Origin: Actinacidiphila glaucinigra
Lineage (GTDB): Bacteria > Actinomycetota > Actinomycetes > Streptomycetales > Streptomycetaceae
Assembly: GCF_900188405.1 (NCBI RefSeq)
Contig: NZ_FZOF01000020.1
Coordinates: forward strand, 1 to 64,000
Direction: 5' to 3'
DNA length: 64,000 bases
Shown here piece by piece: positions 1 through 7,424 of this stretch (its first letter is position 1; each line of letters starts with the position of its first letter). A model generated the notes under the pieces. The model saw only the letters and a program-made list of their open reading frames with translations, did no database searches and had not been told where the DNA came from. Made by a program: the position numbers and the translations under genes.

Positions 1-5
1 TGGGT

Positions 6-329
6 ATGGATGCTGCTGAAGACCCTGTAGCCGTGGTTGCGTGCTTGCTGGATGAGCCGTGGGACGGCAGGTGGAACAGCCTTGCGGTGGCGGGCGTCGA
101 TCTAGTGTCGATTTACACCAGGATGGAGGGCTGCACGTACACGTGGATCACCAATGGCGGCTCCCTCCACGAGCGGGGGATGGCGACCGTGAGGTTCATC
201 TCTGACGAGATTGAAAGGGTCCTTCCCGAACTGGCTGAACATGACAGCGTGCACGTATGGACTCGGTTGCACAGGATGGCTCAGCTGATGGTCGCTCACA
301 ACAACGCACCGGTTGAGGTGAGCTCCTAG
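6..329 (+). CDS. Hypothetical protein, 107 aa
   Basis: The ORF starts at an ATG only five bases into the window, so the true start could lie upstream. The product is small, acidic and soluble, with no signal peptide or membrane segment, and I do not recognise a family. The stop codon TAG overlaps the target dinucleotide TA of the adjacent IS element. Removing the element and one TA copy regenerates the same TAG, so the gene keeps its natural 3' end despite the insertion. Codon use is less GC-extreme than in genes further right. Confidence 0.6.
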   Translation: MDAAEDPVAVVACLLDEPWDGRWNSLAVAGVDLVSIYTRMEGCTYTWITNGGSLHERGMATVRFISDEIERVLPELAEHDSVHVWTRLHRMAQLMVAHNNAPVEVSS

Positions 330-1274
330 GAACTCTCCGGTCGGTCATGTGTGGAGCCAGATGACGAGGCTTGCCGCCGTGATGGTGCCGAGGAAAACGT
401 AGCCACGCTTGTCATAGCGGGTGGCCACTGCTCGGTGGTTCTTGAGCCTGTTGATGGCTCGTTCGACGGTGTTGCGCTTCTTGTAGCGGTCCTCGTCGAA
501 CCCCGGTGGCCGGCCGCCGTGTGCGCCCCTTCGCAGGCGGGCGGCCCGGCTGTCGGCCTTCTCCGGGATCGTGTGCGGGATGCCCCGGCGTCGCAGGTAC
601 TCCCGACACGGCCGGTTGCTGTAGGCCTTGTCAGCGGTCGGAACTGGGGGCTGTCACTCCGCTGGCCGGCAGTGATGAGCAGGGACAGCGGGCGGCAGCG
701 ACCGTCGGCGCTCAGGTGGATCTTGCTGGTGAAGCCACCTCGCGAGCGGCCCAGTGCCTCACCTGCTGAACCCCCTCCGCCAGTCGGCCGACCAGGCTCT
801 GCCACGGAGGTTCGGCCAGGTGTTCCGCCGCGTCGTCCCCCCTTTGGAGCGGCCGTGGTAGGTGGCGGGTCGTTGCGGGCGCCGGCGGCATGCTGATGAG
901 CGCGCACGCTCGTTGAGTCGACCGAGACGTCCCAGTCCACGTCACCCGCGGCGTCGGCTGCGGCTTGGATCTGCTGCAGCAGATGTTCCCAGGTGCCGTC
1001 TGCGGACCACAGCCGGTGGCGCTCGTAGACCGTCTTCCAGGGCCCGAACCGCTCGAGAAGGTCGCGCCACTGCACACCGGTCCGCACTCGGTGCAGAATC
1101 CCGTCGATTACCTGCCGATGGTCTCGCCATCGGCCACAACGACCATTGCTCACCGGCAGGAACGGCCAGAGCCGTTCCCACTCGACATCCGACAAGTCAC
1201 CACGCTGATCACGCCCCCATACCCCGACCAACGAGTCAGGAGCGAGCCAGTCACATGATCGACCGGACAGCTCC
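329..1274 (-). mobile_element. IS5-family insertion sequence with TA target duplication
   Basis: The left end reads GGAACTCTCCGGTCGGTCAT. The complement of the right end reads GGAGCTGTCCGGTCGATCAT. The match continues through ATGTG with three differences over about 23 bp, so these are clear terminal inverted repeats. A TA flanks each end (327-328 and 1275-1276), consistent with the 2-bp duplication of some IS5-family groups. The element is about 946 bp and carries one damaged transposase on the minus strand. It sits exactly between two convergent genes whose stop codons shared a CTAG. Confidence 0.85.
345..1231 (-). pseudogene. IS5-family transposase, broken by an internal deletion and frameshift
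   Basis: The first two thirds translate into a typical IS5-family DDE transposase: an N-terminal region with 'LSDVEWERLWPFLP', the first catalytic Asp in 'DVSVDSTSVRAHQHAAG', then 'GGFTSKIHLSADG' and 'QRSDSPQF'. After 'SPQFRP', near base 635-640, the homologous sequence continues in another frame as 'ADKAYSNRPCREYLRRRGI' and ends with 'KKRNTVERAINRLKNHRAV' and a stop at 345-347. The roughly 20-30 residues that relatives carry between SPQF and ADKAY are missing. All three catalytic acidic residues are therefore encoded, but in two frames with a gap. The gene is probably inactive. The alternative, programmed frameshifting, would not explain the missing residues. Confidence 0.8.
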
Positions 1275-1642
1275 TAGTGGCGCAACAGCCAACGCCAGCG
1301 CGGCTGTTCGAGCACGACCGACGTCGCGGCAAGCGCGGTTGCGACGACCGCGGCCCACGCGGGCCACGCGAACCACGGCGCCACCGCTGCGGCGGCCACT
1401 TCGAGGAGCACGAGCAGGAGCATCGCTGCGCCGGGGATCGCCACCGGCGGGTCGAAGGGGCGGTCGCCGGGTGTTCCGACGACGGCCGGCAGTCCGATCA
1501 GCAGGACCAGCGCGGCGGTCGCGACCGCCCAGTCGACCCGGTGCAGCGCCCACGGGGTGGCCGTCCAGCCGATCAGTTCGGTCAGGAACCGTAGCCCGGA
1601 GGCGGCGTTGGCGCGGTTCGGGGAGTCGGCGGCCTGGGTCAT
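1274..1642 (-). CDS. Small integral membrane protein, 122 aa
   Basis: The ATG at 1642 overlaps the stop of the upstream gene by four bases (ATGA), which supports translational coupling and this start over longer options. The protein has an N-terminal region 'LRFLTELIGW', then three to four hydrophobic segments at roughly residues 40-58, 70-90 and 90-112. It resembles small DUF-type inner-membrane proteins that accompany TetR regulators in actinomycetes (family knowledge, not a firm assignment). It is the last gene of a leftward operon with an alpha/beta hydrolase and a TetR remnant. Its TAG stop lies in the CTAG preserved at the right edge of the IS element. Confidence 0.65.
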   Translation of the reverse strand: MTQAADSPNRANAASGLRFLTELIGWTATPWALHRVDWAVATAALVLLIGLPAVVGTPGDRPFDPPVAIPGAAMLLLVLLEVAAAAVAPWFAWPAWAAVVATALAATSVVLEQPRWRWLLRH

Positions 1643-1950
1643 GCTCCCTCCCCGGCATGGAGCGGTGCGGTGTCGGGCCCGCCGTTGGCGGCCTCGGGTC
1701 GCATGTCGTTGATGAGCGTGTCGACGACGAACCGGTGGCTGTCGGCGGGGTCGCGCTCCGTCTGGAAGGCATCGTTGCTGTCGAGGCCGACGAAGCCGTG
1801 GATGACGGTGCACAGGGCCCGGACCGACGGTGTCCGCACGCCGACCCGCTTGGCCGGCGTGCCCATGGTCGGGCCGGCGAAGCCGAGTTCGTCGGCGAGT
1901 TCCGACGCGGCCGCACCGACCGTGGCCCGGTCGAGTCCGGCCCTAGGCAC
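1639..1950 (-). pseudogene. TetR-family regulator remnant with internal deletion, 103 aa
   Basis: Residues 3-45 look like the HTH start of a TetR repressor: 'ASELADELGF' followed by 'AKRVGVRTPSVRAL'. This then runs straight into sequence typical of the C-terminal ligand domain of the same family, 'VIHGFVGLDSNDAFQ' and 'FVVDTLINDM'. Full-length members have about 190-200 residues, so around 90 residues (the end of the HTH and most of the helical core) are absent while the frame is intact. The GTG start overlaps the hydrolase stop by 8 bp, and its own stop overlaps the next ATG by 4 bp. It may still be translated and serve mainly for coupling. DNA binding is doubtful. Confidence 0.65.
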
Positions 1951-2770
1951 GGGCCGTCTTCAGGAATGAGCGCACCAGGCCGACCACTGCCGACGGGAAC
2001 TGGACCTGCGGGTAGTGGCCAGCCCCCGGGAGCATCTCCAGCCGGCCGACGGCTTCCGGAAGCGCGGCCACGATGGCCTCGCCTTCGGCCTTCGGGTCAC
2101 CCCAGTCGGGATCGAGGGTGCCCATGACGACCAGGACCGGGCAGTGCACGTTGCCGAGTTGGGCGCCGGCGTCGGCGGCGCTGTTCATCTGCTTCTGCAG
2201 GGCCTTCATCCGGCCCGGCTCGTGCAGCATCGCGTCGGTGTGCTCGAGGCTCGCGGCCCAGTCCGCGGGGCGCGGCTCCGGGGTCGCGAGCTCCAGGTAC
2301 TTCCGCCACTGCTTGTGGCTGCCGAACATCGCGACGGCCGAGATCGCCTTCGCGGCCTTGCGGTAGCGGGACACGCCCAGGGCGCTCAGCGAGTACGCCA
2401 CCTTGCGGGTGAACGGCGCCAGTTCGACGACGGCGCTCACGAGCGCCGGCGCCTTCGCAGCGGCGATCGTCGCGGCACCGCCGGAGATGGAGTGGCCGAC
2501 CAGCACTGCGGGACCGCCGAGATGCTCGATCAGTGCGATCAGGTCGCCGGCGATGTCGGTGCGGGTGTATGAGGGCCACGTCGCGGTCGACTCGCCGCTG
2601 CCTCGCAGGTCCACGGCCGCGACCCGGTAACCGGTGGCCACCAGCTCTGGAACCATGAACCGATAGGCGTCGCGGCTCTGGCCGATCCCGTGCGCAAGCA
2701 CCATCAGCGGCCCGGAGCCGGTCACCTCGTAGGCGATGGTGCCACCTTCCACGTTCAGGAACTCAGTCAT
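1943..2770 (-). CDS. Alpha/beta-fold hydrolase, 275 aa
   Basis: This is a classical alpha/beta hydrolase. It has the oxyanion region 'LAHGIGQSRDAYRF', the strand 'AAVDLRGSGES', a nucleophile elbow 'GHSISGG' with the catalytic Ser near residue 95, an acid near 'MGTLDPDWGDP', and the catalytic His in 'LPGAGHYPQVQFP'. No signal peptide is present, so the enzyme is cytoplasmic. Substrate is unknown; haloalkane dehalogenase, ester hydrolase and proline iminopeptidase-like relatives all share this layout. The ATG at 2770 has GGAG six bases upstream. An in-frame TTG at 2788 is possible but less likely. It is the first gene of a leftward operon with the TetR remnant and membrane protein. Confidence 0.8.
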   Translation of the reverse strand: MTEFLNVEGGTIAYEVTGSGPLMVLAHGIGQSRDAYRFMVPELVATGYRVAAVDLRGSGESTATWPSYTRTDIAGDLIALIEHLGGPAVLVGHSISGGAATIAAAKAPALVSAVVELAPFTRKVAYSLSALGVSRYRKAAKAISAVAMFGSHKQWRKYLELATPEPRPADWAASLEHTDAMLHEPGRMKALQKQMNSAADAGAQLGNVHCPVLVVMGTLDPDWGDPKAEGEAIVAALPEAVGRLEMLPGAGHYPQVQFPSAVVGLVRSFLKTARA

Positions 2771-2811
2771 GTCGATCTCCGTAGTCAATCTCGTAGTGCC
2801 GGGTCAGTCAG

Positions 2812-3210
2812 TCAGCGCGCGAACTTCTCGATGGCTGCCGGGGTGACGGGGGTGAAGAAGTTGACGAGGTTGCCGTCGGGGTCGCAGAACAGCAGGGACC
2901 GGTTGCCCCAGGGCATGGTGGTGGGCTCGGTGACGAAGTCGGTGACGAAGCCGGTGAGGTTCTGGTGGACGCGGTCCACGTCGTCGACGAGAAATTCGGT
3001 GATGACGCTGTGGTTGTCCGCCGGGCGGGCCGAGCCCGGGGCGAACAGCGGGACGGTGCGGGTTCCGGCGATGGCGAGGGTGGCGCCCGCGGTCCTGAGC
3101 TCGGCGAAGTCCTCGGTGGCCCATGTCGCCCGCGCGCCGGTGGCTCGCTCGTAGAAGTCGACGAGGCGGGCGACGTCGCCGGTGATGATGCGGATCGAGA
3201 CGAAGTCCAT
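2812..3210 (-). CDS. VOC-family (glyoxalase/bleomycin resistance-like) protein, 132 aa
   Basis: The protein is a single vicinal-oxygen-chelate unit: 'FVSIRIITGDVARLVDFY' at the N-terminus, 'TEFLVDDVDRVHQNL' in the middle, and the typical C-terminal 'FCDPDGNLVNFFTP'. Such proteins are metal-dependent dioxygenases or isomerases, or bind drugs; the substrate cannot be inferred here. AAGGAG stands six bases before the ATG at 3210, which settles the start against a longer reading. The gene diverges from a WYL regulator across a 95-bp intergenic region, a frequent arrangement in streptomycetes that suggests the regulator controls it. Confidence 0.85.
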   Translation of the reverse strand: MDFVSIRIITGDVARLVDFYERATGARATWATEDFAELRTAGATLAIAGTRTVPLFAPGSARPADNHSVITEFLVDDVDRVHQNLTGFVTDFVTEPTTMPWGNRSLLFCDPDGNLVNFFTPVTPAAIEKFAR

Positions 3211-3267
3211 GGGAATCTCCTTGGCTGTGGCGGTGGTCGTTGCATGTCGCAGGCTAGGAGAAATAGA

Positions 3268-3311
3268 GGACACAATCGGTCCCGTATTCGGGTTAGGCTG
3301 GGAATGTGTCC
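3268..3311. promoter_or_regulatory. Divergent regulatory region with inverted GGACACA/TGTGTCC and leaderless -10
   Basis: A 7-bp inverted repeat (GGACACA at 3268-3274, TGTGTCC at 3305-3311) brackets the region between the VOC and WYL genes. TAGGCT at 3294-3299 fits a TANNNT -10 element. It lies six bases before the GTG at 3306 with no Shine-Dalgarno, so the regulator is probably translated from a leaderless mRNA. Assigning the repeat as an operator is inference. Confidence 0.4.
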
Positions 3312-4295
3312 CGCCCCACTGTCCGCGTGCTGACCCTCCTGGAACTGCTGCAGTCCGGCGGCACCCGCACTGTGGCGGAGCTCGCCGAGCGACTCGGTGT
3401 GGAAGGGCGCACGGTGCGGCGGTACGTGGACCAGTTGATCGACCTCGACGTGCCGGTGGAGTCGGTACGGGGCCGCTACGGGGGGTACCGGCTCGCCCCC
3501 GGGTACCGGCTCCCTCCGCTCATGCTCAGCGACGACGAGGCACTGGCGGTGCTGCTCGGCCTGGTCGCCGGCCGCCGGGCCGGGCTGACGACGACGCAAC
3601 GCACGGCAAGCGAGACGGCATCGGCGAAGATCCGGCGGGTGCTGCCCCAGCACATCGCCCACCGCCTCGACACCCTCCTGGAAGCTCTCGCCTTTACCGA
3701 CCAGCCCGGTGAGTTCGACACGCCGGACGGCGAGGTTCTGCTCACCCTCGCCGATGCGGTGCGCCACCGCCGGCCGGTCTCGATCCGTTACACCGACCGC
3801 GGCGGTGGGCGCAGTGAACGCACACTGCACGCGTACGGGATCGTGGCCCATGCGGGCCGGTGGTACGTCACGGGCAAGGACGCCCGGCTCGACGAGGACC
3901 GAACCTTCCGCCTCGACCGCATCGCGGACGCGCGGACCCTGCCAGGCTCGTTCGAAGCGCCCGAGGACCTCGATCCGGCGCGGCGTGTGGTGACGGCGTT
4001 CGCCACGGCCGAGTACCGGCATGAGGTGACCTTGCGGATCCACGGCACCGTCGCGCAGATCCGTGCCCACCTTCCGGCCAGTGTCGCGAGCCTGGAGGAG
4101 GACGCGCCTGTGACGGGCGAGGACCAGGCGGCCGAACGCTGGCTGCGCGCCGAGCTGCGGGCGGAGCGGCTGGACTGGTTGCCGCCGGTACTCGCCTCAC
4201 TCGACCGGCCGTTCGTCATCGAACGTCCCGCCGAACTGCGCGACATGGTCACCGCGTTCGCCGGTCGCCTCGCCTCCTACGCCCGCGACGCCTGA
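3306..4295 (+). CDS. HTH and WYL domain transcriptional regulator, 329 aa
   Basis: Residues 1-60 form a DeoR/HTH_11-type winged helix ('VRVLTLLELLQSGG', 'VAELAERLGVEGRTVRRYV'). A linker with 'LPPLMLSDDEALAVLLGL' follows, and a WYL module lies at about residues 140-215 ('RRPVSIRYTDRGGG', 'WYVTGKDARLDEDRTFRLDRI'). A WCX-like C-terminal extension comes last. WYL regulators sense small ligands or nucleic acids. The divergent VOC gene is the obvious target. The GTG start has no ribosome binding site and sits just downstream of a TAGGCT -10 box, so leaderless expression is likely. Confidence 0.85.
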   Translation: MSRPTVRVLTLLELLQSGGTRTVAELAERLGVEGRTVRRYVDQLIDLDVPVESVRGRYGGYRLAPGYRLPPLMLSDDEALAVLLGLVAGRRAGLTTTQRTASETASAKIRRVLPQHIAHRLDTLLEALAFTDQPGEFDTPDGEVLLTLADAVRHRRPVSIRYTDRGGGRSERTLHAYGIVAHAGRWYVTGKDARLDEDRTFRLDRIADARTLPGSFEAPEDLDPARRVVTAFATAEYRHEVTLRIHGTVAQIRAHLPASVASLEEDAPVTGEDQAAERWLRAELRAERLDWLPPVLASLDRPFVIERPAELRDMVTAFAGRLASYARDA

Positions 4296-4592
4296 CAGCG
4301 CGAACAGCCGGCGCCCATGTCGTGGTGACGATCAGTCAGCACGGACATGACTCACCCCCGCCGGGGAGGCGTCCTGCGCCGACCCGCCGCACCCTCGAGC
4401 ACCTGACCTCTACTGATCTTGCCGTGGAGGCGGAACGCCGAGTCGTCGCCGTTCGCGAGCCCTCGAACTGCTGCCGCAGCCGCGCGGGATGCGGGCCGTG
4501 ATCGCCGATCGGCAAAAATGGCAATCAACTCCCACTACACATATGGCAGTTGCACTCGCGTCATGCACAACGACTCACCCGATCGGGCCACG
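4296..4592. other. Non-coding stretch at the edge of the IS scar
   Basis: No convincing gene is present. Short open frames here have no ribosome binding site, no recognisable family and poor codon preference. It separates the WYL regulator from the IS630 fragment. Confidence 0.4.
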
Positions 4593-4844
4593 TCACGAGA
4601 GTAAATCCCGCAACCTGGTTCTCGTCCAGGGCGCACTGCGCGCCGGCGAACCTGTGCCCGAGCAGGGCCTCCGACCGCCCTGGTTCCAGGGGTGGTGCCA
4701 GTTGTGCACCGCCTGCGCGCTCACCCCCGGCATGCGCGCGATCTCCGCATCCGACCGGCCACCCTGTTCGAATAACTGGCCCGCCGTCAGGCGCCTCTGC
4801 TCCCGTACCCGGTGAAAGTCACCGGCCCCTCGCCCAGTGCCCAT
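4593..4844 (-). pseudogene. IS630-family transposase fragment (HTH part)
   Basis: The translation contains 'REQRRLTAGQLFEQGG', 'DAEIARMPGVSAQAVHNWHH' and 'WNQGGRRP', matching the N-terminal helix-turn-helix shared by IS630-type transposases and related winged-helix proteins. Catalytic DDE sequences are missing and the frame ends soon after, so this is a 5' remnant. No terminal repeats could be paired. It lies beside an IS110 fragment, marking a scar region of old insertions. Confidence 0.6.
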
Positions 4845-4867
4845 GAATACGGACTGGCATCAACGAC

Positions 4868-5191
4868 ATGATCAGCCAAGGTCAGTCAGTCCGGCTCGAC
4901 CCGGCTGCGCGTCGCACGAGGGCGATCGACCGGATGCGAGCCCGGCCGCCGGATAGCTTTCCGGCCCTCGAGCGGGCCTTCGACTACGGCGCTTCCAAGG
5001 CGTCCCTGGCGCTGCTGACCGGTTATCGAACACCGGCCGCCCAGCGGCGCATCAGCAAGAGCCGTCTCGCGACCCGGCTGAGGAAACCGAGAGCTCCGCA
5101 ACCGCCGACTTGCCGCGGCCACCGCCCTTGGGCCCAGAACGCCGCCGTCCCCGAGGCAGCCCTGTCATTCCGACCGCGGTCGCCGTCGTGA
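4868..5191 (+). pseudogene. IS110-family transposase fragment
   Basis: The segment 'FPALERAFDYGASKASLALL' followed by 'TGYRTPAAQRRISKSRLATR' matches the central part of IS110-family transposases, just before the C-terminal domain. Further on, 'QNAAVPEAALS' resembles the later 'QHTAVPGE' portion. Neither the N-terminal DEDD domain nor the C-terminal Ser motif is present, and the reading between the conserved blocks is corrupted. This is a decayed internal piece. Confidence 0.6.
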
Positions 5192-5263
5192 CATTCGTGA
5201 GCGGGCCCCCGTGCCGACATCACTGCGCGCGGCCGAGCCGGATCCCCGGAAGCGGTCAGGCCG

Positions 5264-6355
5264 TCAGGCGTCCAGGCGCACCGGCATCAAGAGGGAGAAC
5301 GTGCCGTCGGAGTCGTCCGGGCGGCGGACCGCCAGGGGGGCCGTGGGGGCGCCGAACTCCAGCACCAGCCGGTCCCGGGCCGCCGCGGCGAGGGCCTGGA
5401 GCAGGTACTCGCGGTTGACCGCGACGTCGTCCGGGCCCTCGTCGCCGTCCCCGCACACGCCCACCGTGCCGTCGTCCGCCACCGTGAGCACGCTGATGTC
5501 GGGGGACTTCCCGTCCTGCTCCCGCGCTTCGCCGGCGCGGACGGGGCCGGTCTCCAGCGCCGTACGCAGGGCCGGGACCTCGACGAGGACGCGGCGTCCC
5601 TCCGGCAGGCGCACGAGGCGCCGGTAGTCGGGGTACTCGTGGTCGAGCGACCGGCCGGCCGTTTGACGGTCCCCCGCCGCCAGGGCGACGCGGTCACCGT
5701 CCACCGTGAGCTCGACGGACGCCGGGTCGTCGGCCAGCAGCGCCCGCATCGCGTCGGCGAGCGGGGACGGTACGACGACCTGCCTGCGCGGCCCGCCATG
5801 CCCGGTGACTTCGGTCCGCGCGACCGCCATCCGGTACCGGTCGGTGGCGACGGCATGGAGCGTCCCGTCCTCGATGTCGAACAGGACGCCGCCGAGCACC
5901 GGAAGCTCGGGATCGGTCCCGGCGGCGAAACGGACCGCGTCCAGCGCGGCGGCCATGTCCGAGGCGGGGACGGCCAGTCGGACGGTGCCGTCGGTGACGG
6001 GTGAGGACATGGGATTCTCCTTGCGGTCGAGTAGTGCACGGATCGCGGAGAACTCGACGCGGGCCTCGGACAGCCCCCGCTCCAGACGGCGCAGTTGCGC
6101 GTCGAGCAGCTTGCGGACGAGGCCGGTGTCCTCACCGGACCAGGCGGCCAGCACCAGGCGGACGTCCGCCAGCGGCATACCGGTGCGGCGCAGCCGCGCC
6201 AGCAACCGGGCCTCCTCCAGCTGCTCGGGGCCGTACCAGCGGTAGCCGCTCGACGGGTCCACCCGGGTCGGGACGAGCACCCCGGCGGTGTCGTAGAACC
6301 GCAGTGCGCTCACGCCCAGTCCACTGTCCCGGGCCAGCTCACCGATACTGCGCAT
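5264..6355 (-). CDS. MerR-type HTH fused to a DNA polymerase III beta-clamp-like domain, 363 aa
   Basis: Residues 1-70 are a MerR-type winged helix ('MRSIGELARDSGLGVSALRF', 'YRWYGPEQLEEARLLARLR', 'GMPLADVRLVL'). A helical dimerisation stretch follows to about residue 110. From about 115 to the end the protein resembles sliding-clamp (DnaN) domains: 'VRLAVPASDMAAALDAVRFA', 'PVLGGVLFDIEDGTLHAVAT', 'YRMAVARTEV', 'HEYPDYRRLV' and a final 'SLLMPVRLDA'. That length would hold about two of the three DnaN domains. Such fusions are known in actinomycetes but their role is unknown. The ATG at 6355 begins the canonical MerR sequence. Upstream in-frame codons would only add a low-complexity tail. Confidence 0.85.
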   Translation of the reverse strand: MRSIGELARDSGLGVSALRFYDTAGVLVPTRVDPSSGYRWYGPEQLEEARLLARLRRTGMPLADVRLVLAAWSGEDTGLVRKLLDAQLRRLERGLSEARVEFSAIRALLDRKENPMSSPVTDGTVRLAVPASDMAAALDAVRFAAGTDPELPVLGGVLFDIEDGTLHAVATDRYRMAVARTEVTGHGGPRRQVVVPSPLADAMRALLADDPASVELTVDGDRVALAAGDRQTAGRSLDHEYPDYRRLVRLPEGRRVLVEVPALRTALETGPVRAGEAREQDGKSPDISVLTVADDGTVGVCGDGDEGPDDVAVNREYLLQALAAAARDRLVLEFGAPTAPLAVRRPDDSDGTFSLLMPVRLDA

Positions 6356-6575
6356 GTCGTTCTCCACACCCGGGACTCTGCCCCCTCCACCAGGTCGAGG
6401 GTCAACCCGCCTCCCCGGCCGGGCTCCAACCAGACCCGCAGGTCGGAGGGTTGAACGGGGCATGACGTCCCGCACCGGGGAGGGAAGGCGTTCTTCATCT
6501 GCCCGTCACGCGACCGCCAGGAGCCCCGACCACGATCGTGATCGTTCCTGTCGCCGTCCCTGGAGGATCTTCGTC

Positions 6576-7424
6576 ATGCTGCGCCGGACCGTGTCCGCAC
6601 TCGCCGTCGTCTTCGCGCTCGCCGCCACCACCGGCACCGCCGCCGCCACCACGGGCAAGGCCCCGGCCGCCGACGGCCGCGGCGCCCGCGTGCTGGACGT
6701 GATGACGTTCAACATCCACCACGCCCAGGGCACCGACGACGTGCTCGACGTCCCGCGGATCGCGGACGTCGTCCGCCGCAGCGGCGCCGACGTGGTCGGG
6801 CTGCAGGAGGTCGACAACCACTACTCCGCGCGCAGCGACTGGGCCGACCAGGCCGCCGACCTCGCGAAGCTGCTCGGCTACCACGTCGTCTTCGGCGCCA
6901 ACATCGACAACGCGCCCCCGGCCGGCAGCGACCACCGGATCCAGTACGGCACCGCGATCCTGTCCCGCTACCCGATCACCGCGTCGGACAACACCTGGCT
7001 CTACAAGTCGCCCGGCCAGGAGCAGCGCGGGCTGCTGCACGCCACCCTGAACGTGCGCGGCAAGGCCGTCCAGTTCTACTGCACGCACCTGGCCGCCAGC
7101 TCGCAGACCGACCGCCTGCAGCAGACCCCGCAGATCGTCGACCTGATCGGCGACAAGGAACCGGCCGTCCTCGTCGGTGACTTCAACGCCCTGCCGACCG
7201 CCCCCGAGTCGCAGCCGCTGCAGTCCCGCTACACCGACGCGTGGGCCCGGTCGCTGCACGGCCGCGGCGACGGCGCGACCTACCCCGCCGAGGCCCCGAC
7301 CGAGCGCATCGATGCCATCTACACCACCGGCGACATCAAGCCGCTCGTCACCCGCGTGGTGCAGGCCGACCCGACGGCCTCCGACCACCTGCCGCTGGTC
7401 AGCAAGGTCCTGGTCACCCCCTGA
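6576..7424 (+). CDS. Secreted endonuclease/exonuclease/phosphatase-family protein, 282 aa
   Basis: A signal peptide ('LRRTVSALAVVFALAATTG', ending in an Ala-rich region) precedes an EEP domain. Signature motifs are 'VMTFNIHHAQG' (metal-site Asn), 'DVVGLQEVDNHY' (catalytic Glu), 'LVGDFNALPT' (Asp/Asn pair) and the C-terminal 'TASDHLPLV' (Asp-His). All key residues are present, so the enzyme should be an active Mg-dependent phosphodiesterase outside the cell, of the DNase, sphingomyelinase or inositol phosphatase kind. The ATG at 6576 has GGAGG about nine bases upstream. It converges with the phosphoesterase gene; the two stop codons abut at 7424/7425. Confidence 0.85.
   Translation: MLRRTVSALAVVFALAATTGTAAATTGKAPAADGRGARVLDVMTFNIHHAQGTDDVLDVPRIADVVRRSGADVVGLQEVDNHYSARSDWADQAADLAKLLGYHVVFGANIDNAPPAGSDHRIQYGTAILSRYPITASDNTWLYKSPGQEQRGLLHATLNVRGKAVQFYCTHLAASSQTDRLQQTPQIVDLIGDKEPAVLVGDFNALPTAPESQPLQSRYTDAWARSLHGRGDGATYPAEAPTERIDAIYTTGDIKPLVTRVVQADPTASDHLPLVSKVLVTP

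Noticed and set aside
345..1231. Programmed frameshifting in the IS transposase
   Set aside because: The second half resumes about 20-30 codons further along the family alignment, which a ribosomal frameshift cannot explain. A deletion fits better.
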